A DNA stretch of 29,620 nucleotides from JACPIL01 sp964362365 (lineage in GTDB: Archaea > Nanobdellota > Nanobdellia > Woesearchaeales > GW2011-AR9). The notes under the pieces are model-generated. The model did not search any database and was not told the DNA's origin. It worked only from the letters and a program-made list of their open reading frames with translations. A program made the position numbers and the translations under genes. Positions 22,181 through 28,351 of the stretch are shown here, piece after piece. Position 1 is the stretch's first letter. Every line of letters begins with the position of its first letter. The DNA lies in assembly GCA_964362365.1 (NCBI GenBank), contig CAYIEF010000009.1, forward strand, positions 1 to 29,620, written 5' to 3'.

Positions 22181-23098
22181 TTACTTGAAGAGCTTGGCAA
22201 TATCGTCAAGACTTGCTTCTCCCCCTCTTGTTTTTGAAATTGTATTTTGTTTAGGCTCTGAAGCTTTTTTTGCAGGTTCTTTTGTTGATCCCTTGCTTTT
22301 TTTCTGTTCACCTTTTGGTTTACCTGAAGCAGGTTTTACCAACGATATCTTCTTTCCACTCACGCAAGTACAAGCTTTTCTGCCAGATCTTTCCGCTTCC
22401 CCCCTTGACAAGCTAATTTTATTTTCTGGAGGAATATTTTGCGCGAATGCGCATTTTTCCTTATGATACCGTTTTGCCGCCGCGCTGGTGACAAATATTT
22501 CTGCTTCTTGAGGTACAGATGTTTTTGTTTCCTCTTTTGCCGGCTCAGCTCTGGGCAGTTCTTTCTCTACTTTCTTCTGCACTTCTTTTTTCCCGCCCAG
22601 CAATGCCAATAACTTTTTCTCGATCGCGGCCTTGACCTTAAGAGTCATTTCCACGCCAACCAGACGTTCTTCTACCTGTAATATCCCATCGCCAGATTTG
22701 CGAGGGATGAGGTGGATCATGAAATGCTGCGCTCTTTGTCCTGCCGCTGCGCCGTTGGCGATAAAAACAGTCGCGCCATCTGCGCGCAAAATTTTAAGGA
22801 TGACCTGTGACAGATTTTTAGTAACGATAGATAAATGCCCCAGCACCTTTTCCGGCACCTGCGGCATGATCGCATAATGTTCCTTCGGCAGAAGGAGGAT
22901 ATGCCCTTTGGCGGCCGGGTTGATGTCCAGAATGGCCAGGCAAGTAGTGTCCTCATATACTTTCTTAGAAGGGATCTTTCCAGTAATTATCTGACAAAAA
23001 ATACATTGCTGCCGTTGCAATTCTTGCAGCTCTTCTGGAGACATATTTTTGATCTTTTCTTCCCATTGCTTGCGCTGCTCTTCGGTTGGCTCTGGCAT
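22181..23098 (-). CDS. HIT-domain protein with Ada-like zinc-binding tail
   Basis: A 305-residue protein. Residues 1-30 are a charged helix, followed by a HIT domain: 'CIFCQIITGKIPS' (C32, C35), 'AKGHILLLPKEHYAIM', and the triad region 'AQHFMIHLIPR', where the middle (nucleophilic) His is Met. The loss is shared with the downstream HIT gene. A second module resembles an Ada metal-binding or small zinc domain (YHKEKCAFAQ, then RSGRKACTCV: His, Cys and two more Cys). The tail is Lys/Ser rich and probably disordered, ending in a short helix (LDDIAKLFK). HIT plus this zinc module suggests binding of nucleotide or damaged nucleic acid. It is the first gene of a 3-gene operon, with a TATA box 25 bases before its ATG. 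Confidence 0.85.
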   Translation of the reverse strand: MPEPTEEQRKQWEEKIKNMSPEELQELQRQQCIFCQIITGKIPSKKVYEDTTCLAILDINPAAKGHILLLPKEHYAIMPQVPEKVLGHLSIVTKNLSQVILKILRADGATVFIANGAAAGQRAQHFMIHLIPRKSGDGILQVEERLVGVEMTLKVKAAIEKKLLALLGGKKEVQKKVEKELPRAEPAKEETKTSVPQEAEIFVTSAAAKRYHKEKCAFAQNIPPENKISLSRGEAERSGRKACTCVSGKKISLVKPASGKPKGEQKKSKGSTKEPAKKASEPKQNTISKTRGGEASLDDIAKLFK

Positions 23099-23116
23099 GG
23101 AATAAAGAGAGCTTGG

Positions 23117-23128
23117 AAATTTATAAAG
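23117..23128 (-). promoter_or_regulatory. TATA box of the HIT operon
   Basis: CTTTATAAATTT on the minus strand is centred 25 bases before the ATG at 23098, giving a leaderless start. Confidence 0.5.
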
Positions 23129-23140
23129 ATATCCTATGAA

Positions 23141-23310
23141 AAGGCTCTGTCCTGAATGTGGTTAGCGCGTAGAACCGAGCGGTGTTTTTGGGGGTTACAT
23201 TTCATTGCGCCAAGGGGATGCTCCCTACGGGAATGGCGCATTATTACCACAGAATACAAAGAGCGAGTCCGCGCTAACCCGAACGATAGTGAGATTAAGG
23301 ACAGAGCCTT
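23141..23310. mobile_element. 170-bp palindromic MITE-like element
   Basis: AAGGCTCTGTCCT (23141-23153) is repeated in inverted orientation at 23298-23310 (perfect over 13 bases). An inner pair, GGTTAGCGCG (around 23160-23169) and its complement (around 23270-23279), and a central hairpin (TGCGCCA/TGGCGCA around AGGG/CCCT, about 23204-23240) make it nested and strongly self-complementary. No clear target duplication is seen. Its ends resemble those of the element at 16544 (AGGCT...GTCC) but are not the same. No coding potential. Confidence 0.6.
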
Positions 23311-23361
23311 ATAAAAACACTCATTCACAACCTATAAAAATAATGCAAAGTTCTAGTAGCA

Positions 23362-23466
23362 GTGATCGCTGATATTAAAATCAATGCAGATATAGTGCGA
23401 GAAAATCTCCTCAAACAGATCGTCGATCCCTTAGTAGAACCAGCTGAACATCCGGATCAGCAATAA
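23362..23466 (+). CDS. Possible 34-residue protein
   Basis: A GTG-started frame of 34 codons (reads (M)IADIKINADIVRENLLKQI, ends AEHPDQQ). A TATA-like element (CTATAAAAA, 23332-23340) lies about 26 bases upstream, fitting a leaderless start. No family is recognised. It lies between the MITE-like element and the RNase HIII gene. It could be real or a truncated fragment. Confidence 0.3.
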   Translation: MIADIKINADIVRENLLKQIVDPLVEPAEHPDQQ

Positions 23467-23473
23467 ATAATTT

Positions 23474-23533
23474 TTATTCCAAAAATTCCTTCACATTCTG
23501 AAAAGCAACGACTTTTCGGGATGTTCGGAATTT
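23474..23533 (-). repeat. 60-bp duplicate of the RNase HIII C-terminal coding end
   Basis: Directly past the TAG of the RNase HIII gene the same frame continues KFRTSRKVVAFQNVKEFLE and then stops at TAA (23474-23476). This closely copies the gene's own ending, 'FRKFVKVDFSNVKEFLR'. The exact shared DNA is AAATTCCTTCACATT at 23483-23497 and 23543-23557 on the plus strand, 60 bases apart (20 codons). It is a diverged in-frame tandem duplication separated from the gene by a single amber codon. Confidence 0.55.
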
Positions 23534-24337
23534 CTATCTTAGAAATTCCTTCACATTACTAAAATCTACCTTCACAAACTTCCTGAAATCCAACCCTCGC
23601 TCTTTCAATTCAAACAAGGCCAGCTTCACATGCGTACTTCCTTTCGGCAATCTAAAGCCTGCCTGAGAACTTAAGTAATCCAGCTGCTGCAATGCACCTG
23701 CGCGAGCCAATACTGATGCAGCTGCCACTTCCACATACTTTGATTCTGCTTTCTCAACCTGAATCTCGCCCACAGCGCAGCCAGGAAACTTATCTACCAC
23801 ATGCTTTCCAGGAAACAAGTAATCAGCGCATTCTTGGTGCAGCTGGTTCAACAGTTTGGTAACATCTCCCTGCTGGTTGTACTCTTCTGGCAGAATGCTT
23901 TTGACCTCACAGGGGACCAGATGCTTAATTTTTTCTGCCATCTGCAATACTTCTTTATCGGCCAACACTTTGCTGTCAGCTACGCCTAACTCAACTAATT
24001 TCCGGCGCGATTTCTCATTGGCCTTTACTCCGGCAACCACCAAGCCACCAAAGGTATCACCTTTCAAAGATTCATCTGTGCCAATAATCAAACCTTGCTC
24101 TCTCCGGAAAGTATCCGCAGTAACACGTTCTCCGATACCTTTCTTCCCTAATTCTGCTGCTGCTTCTTCAACTGCTTCTTTTTTTCCCTGAAGCAGCAAT
24201 TTTCCAGAAGAATATAAAACGAAAATAACCTCTCTTTTCCTGAGCCGCAGCTCTTCATGGACCGTTTTGGTCTCCTCTTTGGAGAAACCTTTCAACTTCA
24301 GCAGTTGTTCTTTTTTAACTCCTTCAAAAACCACCAT
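23534..24337 (-). CDS. rnhC: RNase HIII (RNA-DNA hybrid nuclease)
   Basis: A 267-residue RNase HIII-type enzyme. Residues 1-75 form the TBP-like N-terminal substrate-binding domain (KREVIFVLYSSGKLLLQG) typical of HIII but not HII. The catalytic domain has 'GTDESLKGDTFGGL' (D88, E89), 'VADSKVLAD' (D121), 'VVDKFPG' (D182) and 'KAESKYVEVAAASVLAR' with E198, the D-E-D-E arrangement of HIII. It cuts RNA in RNA-DNA hybrids. HIII is mainly a bacterial enzyme but is also known in some archaea; it sits just downstream of an archaeal RNase HII gene here. It has its own TATA-like element (about 24353-24366) before the ATG. The TAG stop is followed in frame by a duplicate of the tail. Confidence 0.9.
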   Translation of the reverse strand: MVVFEGVKKEQLLKLKGFSKEETKTVHEELRLRKREVIFVLYSSGKLLLQGKKEAVEEAAAELGKKGIGERVTADTFRREQGLIIGTDESLKGDTFGGLVVAGVKANEKSRRKLVELGVADSKVLADKEVLQMAEKIKHLVPCEVKSILPEEYNQQGDVTKLLNQLHQECADYLFPGKHVVDKFPGCAVGEIQVEKAESKYVEVAAASVLARAGALQQLDYLSSQAGFRLPKGSTHVKLALFELKERGLDFRKFVKVDFSNVKEFLR

Positions 24338-24404
24338 AAAGCAAAAGAAGCGCTTATAATTAATAAAGATTGCTTAGAATGGATACCTGAAAAAATATTC
24401 CTCC

Positions 24405-25085
24405 CTAAAATTCCCCCAATTTCTTCTGTTGAGCATTTATTTCCACATCTTTATACGACTGCCAGCTTCTCCGGAATAGATGCGAATGCGTTTTGTAATT
24501 TTTCTTCAAAAATTCCTGCGTCTTCGAATCAGTCATATAGCCTGAGCCAAAGTCAATACCTATCTCAGATTTGAGATGCTCAATATACCGATCGCGGATA
24601 ACTTTTGCCACCACCGAAGCAGCCGATGCAACAATATAATTTACATCCGCTTTATGTTCGACGATCAGCTGTGCCTTTTCCCGCACTGCCTTGCTCAACC
24701 TAGAAGCAAAATACTTCTTGTAAGCAGGTATATTTGGACTAGGGCAATCCACAATAATTACGTCGGGATCTAATCCTGAAATCATTCTGGCAGAAGTGTC
24801 TGCCTCCAGCCAGTTGAGATTTGAATTTTTATCTCCACTGACTGATAGATCAATCGCATCCGGCTCGATCATCTCAATGCGAAAATCTTCCACCACTTCG
24901 CGGATGCGTTCAAATAAATCTTCGCGCACTTCTGGGCTGAGCTGCTTGCTATCCTTCACACCCATCCATTCCAGCTTCTTGATGTTTTCTTCCTTTACAG
25001 CTAGCGCTGCCATAACCAATGGGCCGAGAACTGGGCCTCTTCCTGCTTCATCAAGCCCTACGATGATTTTTGCATTAGTTCCCAT
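24405..25085 (-). CDS. rnhB: RNase HII
   Basis: A 226-residue archaeal RNase HII, which removes single ribonucleotides and RNA primers from DNA. The motifs are 'GLDEAGRGPVLGPL' (D12, E13), 'VKDSKQLSP' (DSK), 'VIIVDCPSP' (Asp), and 'EHKADVNYIVASAASVVAKVIRD' (final catalytic Asp), all intact. The C terminus, 'RRSWQSYKD', is typical of archaeal HII. It has its own leaderless promoter and ends 67 bases before the ATG of RNase HIII, so the cell carries two RNases H of different subclass side by side. Confidence 0.96.
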   Translation of the reverse strand: MGTNAKIIVGLDEAGRGPVLGPLVMAALAVKEENIKKLEWMGVKDSKQLSPEVREDLFERIREVVEDFRIEMIEPDAIDLSVSGDKNSNLNWLEADTSARMISGLDPDVIIVDCPSPNIPAYKKYFASRLSKAVREKAQLIVEHKADVNYIVASAASVVAKVIRDRYIEHLKSEIGIDFGSGYMTDSKTQEFLKKNYKTHSHLFRRSWQSYKDVEINAQQKKLGEF

Positions 25086-25103
25086 GCTAGAGTATTCAAA
25101 GAA

Positions 25104-25118
25104 TAGTTATAATAAAAA
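25104..25118 (-). promoter_or_regulatory. TATA box of RNase HII
   Basis: An A/T-rich TATA element (TTTATTATAAC on the minus strand) is centred 26 bases before the ATG at 25085, giving a leaderless start. Confidence 0.5.
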
Positions 25119-25131
25119 TATGAGTGAAAAA

Positions 25132-25539
25132 TTATTGAGATTTGATGGTTATGCCGCAATCCTTTAAGATTTCTGCATCTCCTTTGAGAAATTTTCCGTG
25201 GACATAAAGGACACTACTCCTTCTGACAAGTCCTTCAATCCAAAGTGAACATTCTTTAGGCCTATCAAAAGGGTGATCAACTGGTTCAAAAACAATCCTT
25301 CTGTGTTGATAGGTCAAAATACGCTCTCTATCAGAAGTTATGCTACTCAAAGAAAGATCGTATAATGACCGTTGAATTTTTATTCCATTTGGGAAATTTA
25401 CGTAAAAAATAAAATCTGAATTATAGAATACATCGTTTTTAAAACGAGCAATACCCTCCGCTTCTATTTCTCCATCCTTTACTCCATCTCCTACACAATC
25501 ATCAAGTACGCGTGGATCAAGAAGGAAGGTAGTTGGCAT
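25132..25539 (-). CDS. Hypothetical protein, 135 residues
   Basis: A soluble beta-rich protein without recognisable motifs (starts MPTTFLLDPRVLDDCVGDG, ends LKDCGITIKSQ). It begins 4 bases after the stop of the pentapeptide-repeat gene, so it is its operon partner. No signal peptide or membrane segment is seen. An N-terminal 'DCVGDG' and a C-terminal 'KDCG' give two Cys. I cannot suggest a function beyond a link with the pentapeptide protein. Confidence 0.65.
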   Translation of the reverse strand: MPTTFLLDPRVLDDCVGDGVKDGEIEAEGIARFKNDVFYNSDFIFYVNFPNGIKIQRSLYDLSLSSITSDRERILTYQHRRIVFEPVDHPFDRPKECSLWIEGLVRRSSVLYVHGKFLKGDAEILKDCGITIKSQ

Positions 25540-25543
25540 TTTA

Positions 25544-26236
25544 TCACTTGGATAATCTTTTCCAAAACGATTTGTAGACCAAAGGCATCCTTTCTTTCAA
25601 TGCCTGTTTGCAGACACTTACGTCGTCTTTGCTTATTTTTGTATACAAGAAATGCGCGCTGAGTAAGCATCTGGCATTACTTAAATTCTTAATCATTTCT
25701 AAGTCAGCACTGGATAAATCGGCTCGTTCAAAATCTGTCCCATAACAATTAGATCTTCCCAGCGATGCTTCGTGTAAGTTTGCACAACTCAAGTTAGCAT
25801 CCGATAAATTTGCAAAGGTAAGTACTGAACCAGTTAAATTAGCAGCAAATAAATTCGCGCCATTAAGATTTGCATTCCTAAAATAAGTTCCTTGCAAATT
25901 ACTATATCTCAAATTTGCCGCGCTAAAATTAGCTTCATCAAACGTAGAATCATGAAAATCGGCATATAGTAATTTTGCTCCAGATGCTTTAGTGTAGGGC
26001 AGGCATAATTTTGGCGCAGTTACGTAAGAACAGTCTGCTTGTATTATGTTGAGGGGATTTTCTTTCAGATCCTCTTGGGAATTACAAAAAAATTTTTGAA
26101 GCTCGCCATATCTTTCATGAGCAGATAGATCATATCCTTTTTCTAATTTAATTCGTCTAAAATCCCGTTCGCCAGCTAGCAATTTAGCGACAAATTCGTC
26201 TCCTTTCATATCAGTTAGTCCTGCCATTGTATTCAC
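25544..26236 (-). CDS. Pentapeptide-repeat protein
   Basis: A protein of up to 230 residues. The first about 70 residues are a charged helical region (KLLAGERDFRRIKLEKG) with no repeat. Residues about 75-185 are pentapeptide repeats, A(N/D)L/F-x-x, e.g. 'FSAANLRYSNLQGTYF', 'ANLNGANLFAANL', 'ANLSDANLSCANL', which fold into a right-handed beta-helix. In bacteria some such proteins mimic DNA and inhibit gyrase; most have no known role. The start is a GTG at 26236 three bases after GGGGTT, or the in-frame ATG at 26227, which a TATA-like element 30 bases upstream would favour. It could share the operon of the wHTH gene, 35 bases upstream. Confidence 0.85.
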   Translation of the reverse strand: MNTMAGLTDMKGDEFVAKLLAGERDFRRIKLEKGYDLSAHERYGELQKFFCNSQEDLKENPLNIIQADCSYVTAPKLCLPYTKASGAKLLYADFHDSTFDEANFSAANLRYSNLQGTYFRNANLNGANLFAANLTGSVLTFANLSDANLSCANLHEASLGRSNCYGTDFERADLSSADLEMIKNLSNARCLLSAHFLYTKISKDDVSVCKQALKERMPLVYKSFWKRLSK

Positions 26237-26271
26237 AACCCCTTTTTTTTCAAATTTTTATTCACTTATCA

Positions 26272-26562
26272 TCACAACCCAAATGCATCTGTAAATTCTC
26301 TCATCCGCCTAAACTCAGCCAAGAAAGACAACCCCTTATCCGTAATTCGTACCACTTTCATCGGCCTTTTTTTCTTCTTCACCGGTTCTTCTTCGAGGAT
26401 GATCAATTCCTTCTGCAGCAGCTCCTCCAGATACCCATTCAATAACTTGTGAGATAAATTCGATTTATACATCAGATGAGTCGGCTTGATCTTCCCGCCC
26501 TTGTTCTGGATAGCTAAAAGGATATCAAAGACCAGTTCTAATCGGGATCGTCGTACTGCCAT
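26272..26562 (-). CDS. Winged-helix transcriptional regulator, small archaeal type
   Basis: A 96-residue single-domain winged helix. 'LELVFDILLAIQNKGGKIKPTHLMYKSNLSHKLLNGYLEELLQKELI' forms the three-helix DNA-binding core (about 8-54), and a basic wing (VKKKKRPMKVVRITDKG) and C-terminal helix follow. The domain matches the archaeal HTH group of PF14947. It starts 6 bases after the 7-TM protein gene's stop, with GAAGG eight bases before its ATG, so the two are translationally linked. A membrane protein followed by this regulator is an arrangement I recall from other DPANN genomes, suggesting that the pair senses a membrane signal. Autoregulation through the palindrome at 27303 is possible. Confidence 0.85.
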   Translation of the reverse strand: MAVRRSRLELVFDILLAIQNKGGKIKPTHLMYKSNLSHKLLNGYLEELLQKELIILEEEPVKKKKRPMKVVRITDKGLSFLAEFRRMREFTDAFGL

Positions 26563-26568
26563 TTCTTT

Positions 26569-27273
26569 CTACCTTCTCATAACCTGCCGATAGGTTTGTA
26601 GTAATATTAAGAATCCTACCAAAGTGAGAACTTCACCTACCACATAAGAACCGTTTTGCAGGAACACGAAAACAGAGATGATATTTCCCGCCAAGATGAA
26701 CAAGAATGCAGCCATGACTTTCAAGGCGCTGCTCTTCTTGGTAGTGATATAATTCTTATAATAATTCAGCACGATCAAGCTCAATAATACTGAACTGGTC
26801 AAATAAAAGACCTTATAATCAAAGTTACTGATGACCGAAACTAAAAGCAGCAAGTACACAAACAATCCTATCTGGCTTACTTCATAAAATTTAGTAAGCC
26901 TGGCTCTGGATTTCTGCGAGACCAGGAATATCACTAACCACGCTACCAGCATAGAAGCCATCTGGAAAAAGAATCCTGCTCGGTAAAAAAGAGCTGAATA
27001 TCGTAGCCTGGGGCCTACAGCAGAACCTATCACTTGATAGACCGTTTCCCGCACTGGATAATAATATACTACTCCGCTGGTAAAAATCTTAAATGCAAAA
27101 CTTACTGAAACCAAAAGAAATGCCAAAGAAAAATACATGAATTTATTTTCCCTATTGAATCTATAGATGCGCCAGCTGTAGGCAGCGATGAGCAAAGCTA
27201 CTAACAAACCGACGCTGTTGAACAATAAATCATATCCATTAAACCATCCTGGTGTAAAAAACAATCTAAACAT
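26569..27273 (-). CDS. Seven-TM membrane protein of unknown function
   Basis: A 234-residue protein with about seven hydrophobic segments (about 15-33, 45-65, 97-118, 130-147, 153-170, 183-203, 211-229). It looks like an integral membrane sensor or receptor-like protein but has no catalytic motif or retinal-lysine signature that I can see. The start has GGAGGAG ten bases upstream within a short leader, unlike the leaderless genes around it. It is first in an operon with the winged-helix regulator 6 bases on, so its most economical role is in signalling to that regulator. That is inference only. Confidence 0.8.
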   Translation of the reverse strand: MFRLFFTPGWFNGYDLLFNSVGLLVALLIAAYSWRIYRFNRENKFMYFSLAFLLVSVSFAFKIFTSGVVYYYPVRETVYQVIGSAVGPRLRYSALFYRAGFFFQMASMLVAWLVIFLVSQKSRARLTKFYEVSQIGLFVYLLLLVSVISNFDYKVFYLTSSVLLSLIVLNYYKNYITTKKSSALKVMAAFLFILAGNIISVFVFLQNGSYVVGEVLTLVGFLILLQTYRQVMRR

Positions 27274-27302
27274 GTATTCTCAACTCCTCCATTTCTACCC
27301 CT

Positions 27303-27336
27303 CTAGTTACCACTAGTATGGGGTTTATTTAAAAAG
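27303..27336 (-). promoter_or_regulatory. Promoter and palindromic operator of the 7-TM/wHTH operon
   Basis: On the minus strand a TATA box (TTTTTAAATAAA, 27325-27336) is followed by a perfect inverted repeat CTAGT-TACC-ACTAG (27303-27316 on the plus strand) sitting at the predicted transcription start, about 26 bases on. A palindrome overlapping the start site is where an archaeal repressor would act; the operon's own winged-helix protein is the obvious candidate. Confidence 0.45.
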
Positions 27337-27416
27337 CTTATGGATTTACGACGGAAAAACAAGAAATTAGTTGTCATCGAGTGGAGATGAATAATCACTT
27401 CTTGGGGGGAAAACAT

Positions 27417-27428
27417 AAATTTATTAAT
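27417..27428 (+). promoter_or_regulatory. TATA box of pterin carbinolamine dehydratase
   Basis: AAATTTATTAAT is centred about 29 bases before the ATG at 27451, giving a leaderless start. Confidence 0.45.
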
Positions 27429-27450
27429 TACTATTTGTTTTACAATCAAC

Positions 27451-27780
27451 ATGGCCACATTCCGAGACAAAAAATGCGCCTGTGACACAGGAAATGTCCA
27501 GAAACTCACTGCTGAAGGAATCGAGGAGTTATTGAAAGAAGTTGAGGGCTGGAAAGTTGTTGATAATCATCATTTAAGCAAAGAATACAGATTCAAGAAG
27601 TATCCTGAGGCAGTGCAGTTTGTCAATCAGCTTGCCGCCATCGCAGAAGAACAAAACCATCACCCAGAGATATATCTAACTTGGGGAAAAGTGCGGGTAG
27701 AAATTTATACGCATGTTGTCAATGGATTGTCTGACAACGATTTTATTCTGGCGGCAAAGTATGATGCGATAAAAAAGTGA
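27451..27780 (+). CDS. phhB: Pterin-4a-carbinolamine dehydratase
   Basis: A 109-residue dehydratase of the PCD/DCoH family, which regenerates oxidised pterin cofactors by removing water from 4a-hydroxytetrahydropterin. The active-site His pair and neighbours are present as 'EEQNHHPEIYLTWGKVRVEIYTHVVNGLSDND', of which the key residues are H70, H71, P72, W77 and H87. An N-terminal extension carries two Cys ('KCACDTG'), not part of the core. Length is normal for the family. No pterin hydroxylase is seen in the window. In many prokaryotes without such a hydroxylase its role is uncertain, for example in molybdopterin or tetrahydropterin metabolism. Confidence 0.95.
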   Translation: MATFRDKKCACDTGNVQKLTAEGIEELLKEVEGWKVVDNHHLSKEYRFKKYPEAVQFVNQLAAIAEEQNHHPEIYLTWGKVRVEIYTHVVNGLSDNDFILAAKYDAIKK

Positions 27781-27791
27781 ATTTACATAAA

Positions 27792-28313
27792 CTATTTCCT
27801 TTCTTCTTTCAAACTTTCTTCCAATTTTCGTAGATCAGAAGCGCTGTAAAAACCTGGATGCATGAGGTGGCATGGCATTTCCGGATGAGGGTTATTGCTC
27901 ATCTCCAAAGCATATTCTTCATTCTCAGCAATATCAAACTGCCCAAGAAGTTCCGCGGTATGCCGAAATGCTTCACGAGCGCAGAAATAATCTGGTTTTG
28001 CCGCCAGCGCTTGACGAAAATAGGCAAACGCCTTGCGCACATAATCATAATGCAAAGTAGTATAAAATTTACTTCCTTCAAAGTATCCTTGGTGAAGCGC
28101 CTTGATTCCTGCTACAAAATATAATGCAGCTGCCCTATTTTCTTCTTCTACTTTACTTCCGGTTTCATCTCTTCTTTCATCAAACGCATAAAATCTAAAA
28201 CAATTTCCGGTGATAAAATTACCTTGATGATAAGGCAAGAGCTCTTCCGATAGCGGAACCTCAACGCCAGTAGGTTCAGTATAGATCGGCAATCTTCTTT
28301 TTTCATCAGACAT
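27792..28313 (-). CDS. Hypothetical protein with TPR-like helices
   Basis: A 173-residue soluble protein. The middle (about 63-125) has helical hairpins with TPR-like spacing ('AAALYFVAGIKALHQGYFEGSK' and 'VRKAFAYFRQALAAKPDYFCAREAF', with the last being a typical TPR helix B and turn). The C terminus has 'NNPHPEMPCHLMHPG', a His/Cys cluster that may bind metal. TPR repeats mediate protein contacts. The gene has its own promoter (TATA at 28336-28347) 28 bases before its ATG, overlapping the end of the TIM-barrel gene's 3' flank. It converges with the pterin dehydratase gene. I cannot name a family. Confidence 0.7.
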   Translation of the reverse strand: MSDEKRRLPIYTEPTGVEVPLSEELLPYHQGNFITGNCFRFYAFDERRDETGSKVEEENRAAALYFVAGIKALHQGYFEGSKFYTTLHYDYVRKAFAYFRQALAAKPDYFCAREAFRHTAELLGQFDIAENEEYALEMSNNPHPEMPCHLMHPGFYSASDLRKLEESLKEERK

Positions 28314-28335
28314 AAAACAAAAAATAAAGAAACTA

Positions 28336-28347
28336 CTTTATATAATT
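28336..28347 (-). promoter_or_regulatory. TATA box of the TPR-like gene
   Basis: AATTATATAAAG on the minus strand is centred 28 bases before the ATG at 28313, giving a leaderless start. Confidence 0.5.
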
Positions 28348-28351
28348 TTCT

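Noticed and set aside
22177..22311. Longer N terminus of the second HIT protein
   Set aside because: It would overlap the upstream HIT gene by about 130 bases; the ATG at 22176 opens with the usual Cys-x2-Cys start of HIT domains.
23542..23557. The repeated AAATTCCTTCACATT as a CRISPR-like or dispersed repeat
   Set aside because: Only two copies, both coding for the same peptide end in frame, so it is a gene-end duplication.
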